Source: Massilia sp. R2A-15
Lineage (GTDB): Bacteria; Pseudomonadota; Gammaproteobacteria; Burkholderiales; Burkholderiaceae_D
Assembly: GCF_030704305.1 (NCBI RefSeq)
Contig: NZ_CP131935.1
Span: 2,914,001 to 2,978,000, forward strand
Reading direction: 5' to 3'
Length of the DNA: 64,000 nt
The position numbers and the translations under genes were made by a program. Every line of letters begins with the position of its first letter. Positions within the stretch are counted from its first letter, which is position 1. Under the pieces are notes generated by a model. The model searched no databases, was not told the DNA's origin, and saw only the letters and a program-made list of their open reading frames with translations. This document shows, in pieces, positions 17,326 to 27,113 of the stretch.

Positions 17326-20139
17326 TTATGCCAGCTTGGCGCGCATGTCGTTGGCCTTGCTGACCTGGTCCGCGCTGCCGCCCTTGATGACTTCGTCGAG
17401 CAGTTCGCGTGCGCCTTCCTTGTCGCCGATCTCCTGGTAGGCGATCGCCAGGTCAAGCTTGGTTTCCATTTCCATGTGCGAGGCTGACAGGTCGGCCTGG
17501 CCCACCGGCGCCACTTCTTCGGCCGCCAGCACGGGCAGGCTGTCCGTCGGCAGGTCCAGGTCGATGCCGGACATGTCGAATTGCGGCGCGGCCGTGAAGG
17601 TCGGCGACGCGGCGAAACTTGGCGCGGCTTGCGGCAGTTCCGGCAGCTCCGGCAGCGCGAACGGGTCTTCCGCGGGAGCCGGCGCCGCGGCGGGCGTGGC
17701 CGGCAGGTCGAAGTTCATCGCGTCGAGGTCGGCCAGCGGATGGGCTGCGGCGGCTGGCGCCTCTTCAGGGAGCGTCGGCAGGTCGAAGCTGTGCACCGGG
17801 TCGGCCATGTGGATGTCGGCCGGCAGTTCGGCGTGGCTGGAGAAGTCCAGGCGGATGTCGTCCAGCGCCTTTTCCTCGACCGCCTGGGTCGCCGCGGCAG
17901 GCGGCGCATCGAAGTCCATGTCGAAGGCCATGTCGAATGACTGCTCCGGCTCGGCAGGCGGCGCCGGCGCGACGATCGGCTCGGCCGTGAACTCCATCTC
18001 GTGCGGATTGGCTTGCGCCGCCGCGGCCGAAGGCGCAGGCTCCGTATTGGTGACCGGCTCGAAGCTCAGGCCCCCCAGGTCGAAATCGAGCGTGTTGTCG
18101 TCCGCCGGCGCGGCGGCGGCCTGCACCTGCTCCGGCTCGGGCAAGGCGGTCGGCTCGCTGTCGGCAAAGGTCAGGTCCATCAGGTCCGGCTCGGCCGACA
18201 CGCCTTCTTCGTGCATCTGGTTGAGGATGGCCTGCTCGGCGATCGCTTCCGGGGTGGCGGGAGCTGCCGCCGCGGCGCCGGCTGCGCTTGCGTACAGCGG
18301 ATTGGCCGGATCGATCGTCATGCCCAGCGCGGCGGCCTGCGCCCAGTCCTCGCCCTGCCCTTTGGTCAGGCCGTACATCTCGCCGGCCTGGGTTTCGAAC
18401 GAGCGCTGATCCTTGCGGGCGGCGTAAATCTCGAGCAGCTTGAGGCGGACCGGCATGCGCTCCGGATGGGTGCGCAGCGCTTCCTTGAGAATCTCCTCGG
18501 CCTGGGCGTCGCGGCCGTAGGCGATGTACACGTCGGCTTCGGCGACCGGGTCGACCTCATTGGTATCGAGCTGGCTGGCCGACGGCGCGAAGCTGGAGTT
18601 GAATACGCTGTTGCTGGTGTCGACGCTCTGGCCGCCGGTTTCGGCAAACATCGACTGCGCGTGATCGGTCGGCACGCCAAGGATCGATGGCTCGGCCGGC
18701 AGAACCTCGTCCTTCTTCTTGCGGCGCGAGAGCCCGAACGCGGCCAGCAGCAGCACGGCCAGTCCGGCGCCGATGTAGGTGATGTTGTCCATCAGCGTGT
18801 CGGCCAGGGTCGGCTCCGGCGCTGGCGGCGGCGTGGTGAGCACGCGCTTCGGCTTGACCGGGGCCGACACCGCGGGCGCGGGCGCCTGGGCGGCCGGCGC
18901 GGGTGCGGTCGCCGCCGGCGCCGTTTCCGCCATCGCGGTCTTGGACGCTTCGGTGCCCGACTTGCTCTTGACGACCATCAGCTTCTCGAGGTCGTTGACG
19001 TTCTTTTCGAGTTCCTTCACGCGGGCGGTGGCGTCGGCCAGCGCGCGCTCCTTGGCGATCTTGTCTTCGGCTTCCAGCGCCGCGCTCTTGCCGCTTGCCC
19101 CGCCTCCCGCGCCGGCCTTCGACAGCTTGAGCTGGTCCTTCGATTCGTTGGCGGCGGTCGGGCGTTCCTCGACCTTGGCGGTGATCTTGCCGGCCGCGCT
19201 TTGCGTGGCCTCCGGGGTCCTGGACGGCGCCGCGCTGGCGACCTGGCCAGCCAGCTTGTTGCGGTAGGCGTTGAAGTCGGCCGCGTGGGCCACCACGACG
19301 CCGCGCGCCTCGCCTTCGGACGCGCCGCGGATCGCGTCGGAATCGGGCACCGTCAGGATCTGGCCGGACTTCAGGCGGTTCATGTTGTTGCCGATGAAGG
19401 CGTCCGGATTGGCGCGGTACAGCGCGACGAGCATCATGTCGAGCGAGATGTCGGCCGGCTTGAGGCGCCCGGCGATGCGGCCCAGCGTGTCGCCGGACCT
19501 GACCCTGTATTCGGTGGTGTCGACGTTCGCCGCGCGCGGCGACTCCGCGCGCTCGACCTTCGGACGGACCGGCTGCGCCGCCTGCGGGGCAGGCTGCGAA
19601 GGCTGCGGCGACGGCGCGGACTCCTGGACCGGCTGGCGTGCCGGCGCGGCGGCGCGCGTGCTTTGCGGGACCGCCACCGGCGCGGCTGCGACCTGCGCCG
19701 GCTGGGTAGCGCGCAGTTCGGCCGGGTCGAGCAGGAAGGTGTATTCGCGCACCAGGCGGCCGCTGTTCCAGCTCAGCTCCAGCAGCATGTCGACGAACGG
19801 TTCATTGACCGGCTGCGACGAACTGATCCGGATGAACTGGCGGCCGTTGCGCTGCTCGACGGCGAAGCGCAGCGACATCAGCGCCGGATTGAACTCGATG
19901 TTCGCGGCCCGGAACGCATCGGCCGGCGCCAGCTTGGCGACCAGGCCGTTGGCCTCCTCGGCCGACACCGCCGTCAACTCGATTTCGGCGCGCAAAGGCT
20001 GGCCGAGCGCGGAAAGAACGGTCAGCTTGCCGAGTCCTGCCGCGGACGCAGCGGAGGAAAAAAACACCGCGCCGGCGACTGCGCCGTAAAGGGTTTTCAG
20101 CGCTAACGACAGAATCCGTGGGCGAGTTTTCAAATGCAT
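17326..20139 (-). CDS. fimV: FimV-family polar hub / pilus assembly protein
   Basis: A 937-residue inner-membrane protein of the FimV/HubP family, which organises the pole and type IV pilus function. A signal peptide of about 33 residues is followed by the FimV N-terminal domain (GLGKLTVLSALGQPL), a LysM peptidoglycan-binding domain (about 210-260, YRVRSGDTLGRIAGRL), a coiled coil, a membrane helix (about 462-478), an acidic Ala/Pro-rich cytoplasmic region with a TPR-like motif (ADVYIAYGRDAQAEEILKEA) and a C-terminal FimV domain (KLDLAIAYQEIGDKEGAREL). Start ATG 20139 (MHLKTRPR) gives a proper signal peptide. Confidence 0.94.
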   Translation of the reverse strand: MHLKTRPRILSLALKTLYGAVAGAVFFSSAASAAGLGKLTVLSALGQPLRAEIELTAVSAEEANGLVAKLAPADAFRAANIEFNPALMSLRFAVEQRNGRQFIRISSSQPVNEPFVDMLLELSWNSGRLVREYTFLLDPAELRATQPAQVAAAPVAVPQSTRAAAPARQPVQESAPSPQPSQPAPQAAQPVRPKVERAESPRAANVDTTEYRVRSGDTLGRIAGRLKPADISLDMMLVALYRANPDAFIGNNMNRLKSGQILTVPDSDAIRGASEGEARGVVVAHAADFNAYRNKLAGQVASAAPSRTPEATQSAAGKITAKVEERPTAANESKDQLKLSKAGAGGGASGKSAALEAEDKIAKERALADATARVKELEKNVNDLEKLMVVKSKSGTEASKTAMAETAPAATAPAPAAQAPAPAVSAPVKPKRVLTTPPPAPEPTLADTLMDNITYIGAGLAVLLLAAFGLSRRKKKDEVLPAEPSILGVPTDHAQSMFAETGGQSVDTSNSVFNSSFAPSASQLDTNEVDPVAEADVYIAYGRDAQAEEILKEALRTHPERMPVRLKLLEIYAARKDQRSFETQAGEMYGLTKGQGEDWAQAAALGMTIDPANPLYASAAGAAAAAPATPEAIAEQAILNQMHEEGVSAEPDLMDLTFADSEPTALPEPEQVQAAAAPADDNTLDFDLGGLSFEPVTNTEPAPSAAAAQANPHEMEFTAEPIVAPAPPAEPEQSFDMAFDMDFDAPPAAATQAVEEKALDDIRLDFSSHAELPADIHMADPVHSFDLPTLPEEAPAAAAHPLADLDAMNFDLPATPAAAPAPAEDPFALPELPELPQAAPSFAASPTFTAAPQFDMSGIDLDLPTDSLPVLAAEEVAPVGQADLSASHMEMETKLDLAIAYQEIGDKEGARELLDEVIKGGSADQVSKANDMRAKLA

Positions 20140-20412
20140 AATGGGCAGCGTCTTAAGAGTTGTCGAGGGGCAAGGCATGTCCCGGGAGGTCCCAACATAT
20201 CATCATGCTCTGGAGCATGCAAGCTTTAGGGGAGTTTCCCCAGCTACAACGCAAAGTATGTGAGCAGGATGCTCATTTAACGCGACTTTTTTGCACATCC
20301 CACGCTGTTTTTTCGACCATGCTACAGAATGAAAACAGCGCTGTAAACCGGACCGGGCCGAAGAACTCCGGCCGGGTTTCATGCAACCCGAATAACGACC
20401 GTTAACAGAAGC

Positions 20413-21543
20413 TTATTTGTCGAGCACGATCCGCAGCATGCGGCGCAGCGGCTCGGCCGCGCCCCACAGCAACTGGTCGCCGACCGTGAACGCGGACAGG
20501 TATTCGCCGCCCATCGACATCTTGCGCAGGCGCCCCACCGGAATGGTCAGACTGCCCGTGACGGCCGCCGGCGACAGGTCGCGCATCGACGCTTCGCGGT
20601 TGTTCGGCACCACCTTCACCCACTGGTTGTTGGAGGCGATGATGTCGTTGATCTCGTCGAGCGGCACGTCGCGCTTCAGCTTGATGGTCAATGCCTGCGA
20701 GTGGCAGCGCATCGCGCCGATGCGCACGCACAGGCCGTCCACGGGAATCGCCGCCGTGCCGAACGCCTCGCCCAGGCCGAGGATCTTGTTGGTCTCGGCG
20801 CCGGCCTTCCATTCTTCCTTCGACTGGCCGTTGCCCAGGTCCTTGTCGATCCACGGGATCAGGTTGCCGGCCAGCGGCACGCCGAACTGCTTGGTCTCGT
20901 CGCTGGACAAGCCATGCTGGGTCGCCAGCACGGTGCGGTCGATTTCGAGGATGGCCGATGCGGGATCGTCGAGCAGGCCGCGCACGGCGCCGTTGATGGT
21001 GCCGAATTGCGTGAGCAGTTCGCGCATGTGCTGGGCGCCGCCGCCCGATGCGGCCTGGTAGGTCATCGACGACATCCAGTTGACCAGCTTGTGCTCGAAC
21101 AGGCCGCCCAGGCCCATCAGCATGCACGACACCGTGCAGTTGCCGCCGATGTAGTTCTTCACGCCGCGCGTCATCGCGTTCTTGATGACGTCGAGGTTGA
21201 CCGGGTCGAGCACGATGACGGCGTCGTCGTTCATGCGCAGGGTCGAGGCGGCGTCGATCCAGTAGCCGTTCCAGCCGGAGGCGCGCAGCTTCGGGAACAC
21301 CTCGCTGGTGTAGTCGCCGCCCTGGCAGGAAATGATGATCTCGCATTTCGACAGCTCGGCGATGTCGCTCGCGCTTTTCAGCGTGGTTTCGTTCTTCGCC
21401 ATCGCCGGCGCCTTGCCGCCCGGGTTCGAGGTGGTGAAGAACACCGGTTCGATATGCTCGAAATCGCCCTCGTCGCGCATGCGCTGCATCAGGACCGAAC
21501 CGACCATGCCGCGCCAACCTACCAAGCCTACTAATTTCATCAT
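20413..21543 (-). CDS. asd: Aspartate-semialdehyde dehydrogenase
   Basis: NADP-dependent enzyme, 376 aa, of the lysine, threonine and methionine branch. The nucleotide loop is [11 protein letters not shown] and the active-site Cys136 lies in [10 protein letters not shown]. It has the length of the gammaproteobacterial-type Asd. Two successive ATG codons stand at the start (21543 and 21540), behind a GAGAG purine run. It lies between leuB and fimV. Confidence 0.95.
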   Translation of the reverse strand: MMKLVGLVGWRGMVGSVLMQRMRDEGDFEHIEPVFFTTSNPGGKAPAMAKNETTLKSASDIAELSKCEIIISCQGGDYTSEVFPKLRASGWNGYWIDAASTLRMNDDAVIVLDPVNLDVIKNAMTRGVKNYIGGNCTVSCMLMGLGGLFEHKLVNWMSSMTYQAASGGGAQHMRELLTQFGTINGAVRGLLDDPASAILEIDRTVLATQHGLSSDETKQFGVPLAGNLIPWIDKDLGNGQSKEEWKAGAETNKILGLGEAFGTAAIPVDGLCVRIGAMRCHSQALTIKLKRDVPLDEINDIIASNNQWVKVVPNNREASMRDLSPAAVTGSLTIPVGRLRKMSMGGEYLSAFTVGDQLLWGAAEPLRRMLRIVLDK

Positions 21544-21601
21544 CTTCTCTCTTCAATCCAAAAATTAATTCGTGCGCTTATCGACGTGCGCGTGCAAAGG
21601 C

Positions 21602-21628
21602 GGGGTCAGGTCCGGCGGACCTGCCCCC
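21602..21628. repeat. Diverged copy of the 27-bp palindromic repeat
   Basis: GGGGTCAGGTCC-GGC-GGACCTGCCCCC, a version of the 27-bp unit with a changed centre and one arm mismatch. It sits between the asd start and the leuB stop (21634). Confidence 0.7.
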
Positions 21629-21633
21629 ATGTT

Positions 21634-22707
21634 TCAGTTGGCCAGCGCCTTCACCACTGCGTTGCCCATTTCTTCGGTGCCGACCTTGGTGGTGCCTTCT
21701 TCGTAGATGTCGGCCGTGCGCAGGCCGTGAGCGAGCACCTTCTTGACCGCGTTCTCGATGCGCGAGGCCTGCTCTTCGCGGCCCAGCGAATAGCGCAGCA
21801 TCATCGCCGCCGACAGGATGGTCGCCAGCGGATTGGCGATGCCCTTGCCGGCGATGTCGGGCGCCGAGCCGTGCGACGGCTCGTACAGCCCTTTGTTATT
21901 GGCGTCCAGCGACGCCGACGGCAGCATGCCGATCGAGCCGGTCAGCATGGCGGCGCAGTCGGACAGGATATCGCCGAACATGTTGCCGGTGACGAGAACG
22001 TCGAATTTTTTCGGCGCGCGCACCAGCTGCATCGCGGCGTTGTCGACGTACATGTGATCGAGCTCGACGTCCGGGTACTGCTTGTGTACATCGGTGACGA
22101 TGTCGCGCCAGAACTGGAAGGTCTCAAGCACGTTGGCCTTGTCCACGCTGGTGACGCGGCGCTCGCGCTTGCGCGCGGCCTGGAAGGCGACGTGGGCGAT
22201 GCGGCGAATTTCGGACTCGGCGTAGCGCATCGTGTCGAAGCCTTCGCGCTCGCCCTTGAACGGGCCGTCGGGACACTCGCGCACGCCGCGCGGCTTGCCG
22301 AAGTAGATGTCGCCGGTCAGTTCGCGGATGATCAGCATGTCGAGGCCGGAGACGACTTCGGGCTTGAGCGTGGAGGCGCCGGCCAGTTCGGGATACAGGA
22401 TCGCAGGACGCAGGTTGGCGAACAGTCCAAGCTCGCGGCGCAAGCCGAGGATCGCCTGCTCGGGACGCAGCGAGCGCTCGAGCGCATCGTACTTGAAGTC
22501 GCCGACGGCGCCGAACAGCACGGCGTCCGCGGACTTGGCCAGCGCCAGCGTGCCCTCCGGCAGTGGATGGCCGTGGGCGGCGTAGCCGGCGCCGCCGACG
22601 TCGGCGGTCTCCATCTCGAACTTCTCGCCCAGGACATTGAGCACCTTCACCGCTTGCGCCATGATTTCGGGGCCGATGCCGTCGCCGGGCAGGATTGCGA
22701 TCTTCAT
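21634..22707 (-). CDS. leuB: 3-isopropylmalate dehydrogenase
   Basis: Oxidises and decarboxylates 3-isopropylmalate with NAD in leucine synthesis; 357 aa. Family blocks are visible: the N-terminal [12 protein letters not shown], the substrate region [30 protein letters not shown], the metal-binding [18 protein letters not shown] and the NAD site [16 protein letters not shown]. It is 22 nt after leuD in the leuC-leuD-leuB run. Confidence 0.97.
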   Translation of the reverse strand: MKIAILPGDGIGPEIMAQAVKVLNVLGEKFEMETADVGGAGYAAHGHPLPEGTLALAKSADAVLFGAVGDFKYDALERSLRPEQAILGLRRELGLFANLRPAILYPELAGASTLKPEVVSGLDMLIIRELTGDIYFGKPRGVRECPDGPFKGEREGFDTMRYAESEIRRIAHVAFQAARKRERRVTSVDKANVLETFQFWRDIVTDVHKQYPDVELDHMYVDNAAMQLVRAPKKFDVLVTGNMFGDILSDCAAMLTGSIGMLPSASLDANNKGLYEPSHGSAPDIAGKGIANPLATILSAAMMLRYSLGREEQASRIENAVKKVLAHGLRTADIYEEGTTKVGTEEMGNAVVKALAN

Positions 22708-22729
22708 GTTCTTGGTTTCCGGATGATTG

Positions 22730-23377
22730 TTAGATGACGTTGGCGAGCCACGGCTGGCTGGCCAGGTGGCGCTCTTCGAAGGCGCGGATTTCGTCGGCGT
22801 GGCGCAGCGTGAGGCCGATGTCGTCGAGGCCGTTCATCAGGCAGTATTTACGAAACGGATCGATCTCGAACTGGTAGCTGATGCCGCCGTCGGCCGTGGA
22901 CACGCGCTGCTGCTCGAGGTCCACCACCAGGCGGAATCCCGGGAAGGCCTTGACTTCGTTGAACAGGTGGTCGACCTGCGACTCGGGCAGCACGATCGGC
23001 AGCAGGCCGCTCTTGTAGCAGTTGTTGAAGAAGATGTCGGCGAAGCTAGGCGCGATGATGGCGCGGAAGCCGTACTGGTCGAGCGCCCAGGGCGCGTGCT
23101 CGCGCGAGGAGCCGCAGCCGAAGTTTTTACGCGCCAGCAGGATGGAGGCGCCGTGGTAGCGCGGCTGGTTCAGCACGAAGTCGGGATTGAGCGGACGGCG
23201 GCTGTTGTCCTGGCCCGGCTCGCCGTGATCGAGGTAGCGCCATTCGTCGAACAGGTTGGGGCCGAAGCCGGTGCGGCGGATCGACTTTAAAAACTGCTTC
23301 GGGATGATGGCGTCGGTGTCGACGTTGGCTCGGTCCAGGGGAGCCACCAGGCCTTCATATAGCGTGAATTTTTCCAT
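22730..23377 (-). CDS. leuD: 3-isopropylmalate dehydratase small subunit
   Basis: The swivel-domain subunit of isopropylmalate isomerase, 215 aa, which pairs with Leu[17 protein letters not shown] near the start, and [13 protein letters not shown], are the substrate-binding hallmarks. It lies downstream of leuC with a small lipoprotein gene between them. Confidence 0.97.
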   Translation of the reverse strand: MEKFTLYEGLVAPLDRANVDTDAIIPKQFLKSIRRTGFGPNLFDEWRYLDHGEPGQDNSRRPLNPDFVLNQPRYHGASILLARKNFGCGSSREHAPWALDQYGFRAIIAPSFADIFFNNCYKSGLLPIVLPESQVDHLFNEVKAFPGFRLVVDLEQQRVSTADGGISYQFEIDPFRKYCLMNGLDDIGLTLRHADEIRAFEERHLASQPWLANVI

Positions 23378-23392
23378 GACAGCTCTAAAAAT

Positions 23393-23419
23393 GGGGTCAG
23401 GTCCGCAGGACCAGACCCC
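23393..23419. repeat. 27-bp palindromic repeat, single copy
   Basis: Same 27-bp unit as at 16472-16498, here alone, in the gap between the leuD start and the small lipoprotein stop. Confidence 0.85.
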
Positions 23420-23431
23420 TTGACGAAGCGG

Positions 23432-23554
23432 TTATTTGCGGCCGGCGCCTTCGACGACCTGGCCGACCTTTTGCACATCCTTGCCCATGCCGGCGATGGT
23501 GTTGCAGCCGGTGAGGATCAGGGTGATGGCTGCCAGTGCGAATACGTTTTTCAT
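23432..23554 (-). CDS. Entericidin-type small lipoprotein
   Basis: A 40-residue lipoprotein: a short signal sequence ending in the lipobox ILTGC (Cys17), then NTIAGMGKDVQKVGQVVEG, typical of the entericidin A/B family. It is small enough to be missed by ordinary length cut-offs. It stands between leuC and leuD in the same direction. Entericidins are envelope lipoproteins linked to stationary-phase lysis control in E. coli; what this one does is unknown. Confidence 0.85.
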   Translation of the reverse strand: MKNVFALAAITLILTGCNTIAGMGKDVQKVGQVVEGAGRK

Positions 23555-23585
23555 AGTTGTTGGACTCTTTTTTGTAGTTTTGGTT

Positions 23586-24989
23586 TCAGCGCAGTGCGCG
23601 TACATCGACGAAATGGCCGGTGATGCCGGCCGCCGCCGCCATTGCGGGCGACACCAGGTGGGTGCGCCCGCCCTGCCCCTGGCGACCTTCGAAGTTGCGG
23701 TTCGAGGTCGAGGCGCAGCGCTCGCCCGGCTCGAGCCGGTCGGCGTTCATTGCAAGGCACATCGAGCAGCCTGGCTCGCGCCATTCGAAGCCGGCGTCCT
23801 TGAAGATCTTGTCGAGGCCTTCGCGCTCGGCCTGGTCTTTCACCAGCCCCGAACCCGGCACCACCAGCGCCAGGCGCACGTTCGAGGCGCGCTGCTTGCC
23901 GCGCACGACCGCCGCGGCGGCGCGCAAATCCTCGATGCGCGAGTTGGTGCAGGAGCCGATGAAGACCTTGTCGATGCGGATGTCTTCGATCGGTGTGTTG
24001 GGCTTGAGGTCCATGTAGACCAGCGCCTTTTCCATCGCATCGCGCTTGACCGCGTCGTGCTCCTTGTCGGGGTCCGGCACGCGGCCGTCGATCGCGGTGA
24101 CCATCTCGGGCGAGGTGCCCCAGGTGACCTGCGGCTTGATTTCCGCGGCGTCGAGCGTGACGACCATGTCGAACTTCGCGCCGGGGTCGGAGTGCAGGGT
24201 GCGCCAGTAGGCGACCGCGCGCTCCCAGTGCGGGCCGGCCGGGGAAAACGGGCGGCCCTTGACGTAGTCGATGGTGGTGTCGTCCACGCCGATCATGCCG
24301 GCGCGCGCGCCCGCTTCGATCGCCATGTTACAGACCGTCATGCGGCCCTCCATCGACAGCGAGCGGATCGTCGAGCCGCCGAATTCGATGGCGTAGCCGG
24401 TGCCGCCGGCGGTGCCGATCTTGCCGATCACGGCCAGCACGAGATCCTTGGCGGTGACGCCGTGCGGCAGCGCGCCGTCCACCTGCACCAGCATCGATTT
24501 CGATTTTTTTGCCAGCAGGGTCTGGGTCGCCAGCACGTGCTCCACTTCGGAGGTGCCGATACCGTGCGCGAGGCAGCCGAAGGCGCCGTGGGTCGAGGTG
24601 TGCGAGTCGCCGCAGACGACCGTCATGCCGGGCAAGGTGGCGCCCTGCTCCGGTCCGATCACGTGCACGATGCCCTGGCGCTTGTCGTTCATGTTGAAGT
24701 ACGTGAGGCCATAGCTCTTCGCGTTGGCGTCGAGCGTTTCGACCTGCAGGCGCGAGGTGGGATCGGCGATGCCGTCGCGGCGGTCGGTGGTGGGCACGTT
24801 GTGGTCGGCCACGGCCAGGTTGGCGGAGGTGCGCCACAGCGGGCGGTGCGCCGCGCGCAGCCCGTCGAACGCTTGCGGGCTGGTCACTTCGTGCACCAGG
24901 TGGCGGTCGATGTAGAGGACCGTCGTGCCGTCGTCGTCGGCACGCACCACATGCGATTCCCAGAGTTTGTCGTAGAGCGTTCTATTCAT
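23586..24989 (-). CDS. leuC: 3-isopropylmalate dehydratase large subunit
   Basis: The [4Fe-4S] subunit of isopropylmalate isomerase, 467 aa. Three cluster ligands are present as Cys347 (FIGSCTNSR), Cys408 and Cys411 (PGCSMC). [12 protein letters not shown] and [11 protein letters not shown] blocks are intact. It is the first gene of the leu run, and its upstream region has a promoter and a LysR-type box. Confidence 0.97.
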   Translation of the reverse strand: MNRTLYDKLWESHVVRADDDGTTVLYIDRHLVHEVTSPQAFDGLRAAHRPLWRTSANLAVADHNVPTTDRRDGIADPTSRLQVETLDANAKSYGLTYFNMNDKRQGIVHVIGPEQGATLPGMTVVCGDSHTSTHGAFGCLAHGIGTSEVEHVLATQTLLAKKSKSMLVQVDGALPHGVTAKDLVLAVIGKIGTAGGTGYAIEFGGSTIRSLSMEGRMTVCNMAIEAGARAGMIGVDDTTIDYVKGRPFSPAGPHWERAVAYWRTLHSDPGAKFDMVVTLDAAEIKPQVTWGTSPEMVTAIDGRVPDPDKEHDAVKRDAMEKALVYMDLKPNTPIEDIRIDKVFIGSCTNSRIEDLRAAAAVVRGKQRASNVRLALVVPGSGLVKDQAEREGLDKIFKDAGFEWREPGCSMCLAMNADRLEPGERCASTSNRNFEGRQGQGGRTHLVSPAMAAAAGITGHFVDVRALR

Positions 24990-25044
24990 GTCTTTAAGGT
25001 GAAACCCAAGATGAAACGACTGCGTGGATCAGGTAGCTCAATTG

Positions 25045-25072
25045 ATTATGCCATATTTGTGCACTGCGTCAG
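25045..25072 (-). promoter_or_regulatory. Likely sigma70 promoter of leuC
   Basis: On the minus strand, CTGACG (25072-25067) and CATAAT (25050-25045) are separated by 16 nt and match the -35 (4/6) and -10 (5/6) hexamers. The predicted transcription start near 25038 gives a leader of about 49 nt before the leuC ATG. Confidence 0.5.
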
Positions 25073-25097
25073 TAGCGGTGGTCATTTTGAACATTGT

Positions 25098-25152
25098 TTG
25101 CATGATCTGCAATTTATGCAAATTTTCCGTGCAATGAAAACTTAAATTGCAA
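25098..25152. promoter_or_regulatory. LysR-type box and repeated TGCAA half-sites upstream of leuC
   Basis: TTGCA-TGATC-TGCAA at 25098-25112 is a perfect inverted repeat containing the T-N11-A pattern of LysR-type regulators. Its centre is about 67 nt before the predicted leuC start, the usual place for the primary LysR site. Further half-sites lie at 25117-25121, 25130-25134 and 25147-25152. Confidence 0.5.
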
Positions 25153-25156
25153 ATAA

Positions 25157-25187
25157 AAAATGCCCGCTGGGTGCCAGCGGGCATTTT
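25157..25187 (-). terminator. Rho-independent terminator of the cheZ-cheA transcript
   Basis: Stem AAAATGCCCGCTGG / CCAGCGGGCATTTT with a 3-nt loop. On the minus strand it is followed by a T-run (ATTTTTTATTTG). It stands about 60 nt after the cheA stop. Confidence 0.85.
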
Positions 25188-25244
25188 CGTGTGTTTCGCC
25201 GGTGCGCGGATCTTTCGCCCGCGCAGCGGATTTGTGCGTCTAAT

Positions 25245-27113
25245 TTACGCGGCGAGCTTCACCGTCCCCCGGCAGCCGTCCATCAGGAACGACAGGCCCA
25301 CCACCAGTACCAGTTCGCCTTCGGCCGAACGCGCGGTGCCGGTGATGCCTTCGACCGAAATGGCGGTCATCGGCTTGATCACCAGGTCGGCGGTGCCGTC
25401 CACCGCGGCGACCGCGAGGATGTACGGCTGCGGCGCGGCGACGACGATGCCGACCTTCTCCGAGCACGCCTCGTAGCCGAGCGCGCCGGCCAGCGAGCGC
25501 ACCGGCAGCGGACGGCCCTGGTCCTTCAGCACCGGGGCGCCGCCGACGTTCATGAAGGTGTCGGGCAGTTCGACCACGCGCTGGACCACCGCCATCGGCA
25601 GGGCCAGCGCGGCGCCGGAAGTCGACACCAGCATGGTCGGCACGATCGACAGTTCGATCGGCAGGCGGATCGCGAACTTGGTGCCGTGGCCGAGCGAGGA
25701 TTCGATATGGATCGCACCGCGGTTCTTTTCCACCGCGGTCTTCACCACGTCCATGCCGACGCCGCGGCCCGACACAGAGGTGGCCTGCTCCTTGGTCGAG
25801 AAGCCCGGCAGGAACACCAGCTGGTAGGCTTCTTCGTCGCTCGGGGCGCCGTTCTCGTTGATCAGGCCTTTTTCGAAGGCCTTCTTGCGCAGCGCGGCCG
25901 GGTCCATGCCCTTGCCGTCGTCCTGCAGCACGATCATGACGCTGTTCGCTTCCTGCCATGCCTTGAGCGAGATGTAGGCCTTGGCCGGCTTGCCGGTGGC
26001 GACGCGCTGCTCGGGCGACTCGACGCCGTGATCGAGCGCATTGCGCAGCATGTGCACCAGCGGGTCGTACAGGCTGTCGACGACGACGCGGTCCACTTCG
26101 GTCTCGGCGCCTTCGATGGTCAGCTCGACGTCCTTGCCGAGGTCTTTCGCCAGCTCGCGCACCAGGCGCGGGAATTTCTGGAACAGGCGGCCGACCGGCT
26201 GCATGCGGGTCGCCAGGGTGGCGCGCTGCAGTTCGGCGGAGTAGCGCGAGGCGCGTTCCAGCGTTTCGGTCAGGGTCGCCATCAGGCTGGCGGCGGGACC
26301 GTCGAATTTGAATTGCGACAGGCGCTCGAGCAGCACTGCCGCCTGGTTCGCGGCCTGCACCGATTCGCCGGCCACTTCGAGCAGCGCGTCGAGCTTGACG
26401 GCGTCGACGCGAATCGAGTCTTCCTTGGCCGGCGCTGAGGCGGCGCGGAACTCCTGCACTTTTTCTTCGCGGCGCTCGGTGCCGTCCCAGGCCTGCTTGG
26501 CCGCGGCGGCGGCGGCCGACAGCGGCGCCGCTTCCACCGCGGCGGCGCGCGCGGCGGCGACCGCCTCATCGCGCTTGCTGACCGCCGGGGTGTAAGTCCC
26601 TGCCGGCACCACCGCCATGTACATCGCCTCCCAGTCCAGGCCATCCGGGCCCGGAGCGGTGACGACAGCGGCGGCGACTGGGGCCGGCGCCGCGACTGGC
26701 GCAGGCGCAGCCTTGGCCGGCACGTTTTCCTTGCCTTCGATGGCGTCGACCAGGATGCGTTCGAGCGAGTCCGGCATCGACGCCAGCTGCTCGGGCGCGG
26801 CGCCGTTATTCAGGTCGGTGAGCTGGTCGGCGACAAAGCCCGACGCCTGCAGCGCGGCCTCGATGGCCAGCGGGGTGACCGGCGCGGCGCCGTTGCGCAG
26901 CGCGTCGAACAGGTTTTCGGTGAGGTGGCAGGCGGCCACCATCGCCGTCAGGTTCATGAAGCCGGCGCCGCCTTTGATCGTGTGAAAGGAGCGGAACACC
27001 GCGTTGAGCGTTTCCTTGTTGTCGGGATCGCGCTCGAGCCGCAGCAGGTGCTCTTCCACGTTGACCGCCAGATCCATCGCCTCGACGACGAAATCCTTGA
27101 GCATATCGTCCAT
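25245..27113 (-). CDS. cheA: Chemotaxis histidine kinase CheA
   Basis: A 622-residue CheA. The HPt domain carries the phospho-accepting His44 (RSFHTIKGG). A Pro/Ala-rich linker (about 128-230) replaces a recognisable CheY-binding P2 domain. Dimerisation (about 235-295), ATPase (N box MLRNALDHGVESPE; G boxes DDGKGMD and GRGVGMD; GHGTKFAIRLP) and CheW-like domains (about 485-620) follow. The start overlaps the cheZ stop (TGATG), so translation is coupled. No cheY, cheW or receptor gene is nearby, so partners must be elsewhere. Confidence 0.93.
   Translation of the reverse strand: MDDMLKDFVVEAMDLAVNVEEHLLRLERDPDNKETLNAVFRSFHTIKGGAGFMNLTAMVAACHLTENLFDALRNGAAPVTPLAIEAALQASGFVADQLTDLNNGAAPEQLASMPDSLERILVDAIEGKENVPAKAAPAPVAAPAPVAAAVVTAPGPDGLDWEAMYMAVVPAGTYTPAVSKRDEAVAAARAAAVEAAPLSAAAAAAKQAWDGTERREEKVQEFRAASAPAKEDSIRVDAVKLDALLEVAGESVQAANQAAVLLERLSQFKFDGPAASLMATLTETLERASRYSAELQRATLATRMQPVGRLFQKFPRLVRELAKDLGKDVELTIEGAETEVDRVVVDSLYDPLVHMLRNALDHGVESPEQRVATGKPAKAYISLKAWQEANSVMIVLQDDGKGMDPAALRKKAFEKGLINENGAPSDEEAYQLVFLPGFSTKEQATSVSGRGVGMDVVKTAVEKNRGAIHIESSLGHGTKFAIRLPIELSIVPTMLVSTSGAALALPMAVVQRVVELPDTFMNVGGAPVLKDQGRPLPVRSLAGALGYEACSEKVGIVVAAPQPYILAVAAVDGTADLVIKPMTAISVEGITGTARSAEGELVLVVGLSFLMDGCRGTVKLAA

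Noticed and set aside
18001..20106. Long plus-strand frame antisense to fimV
   Set aside because: Arg- and Gly-rich shadow of an Ala/Pro-rich gene; fimV has signal peptide, LysM and FimV domains.
20373..20390. CGGGTT/AACCCG hairpin downstream of asd as a terminator
   Set aside because: The stem is only 6 bp and no T-run follows on the minus strand.
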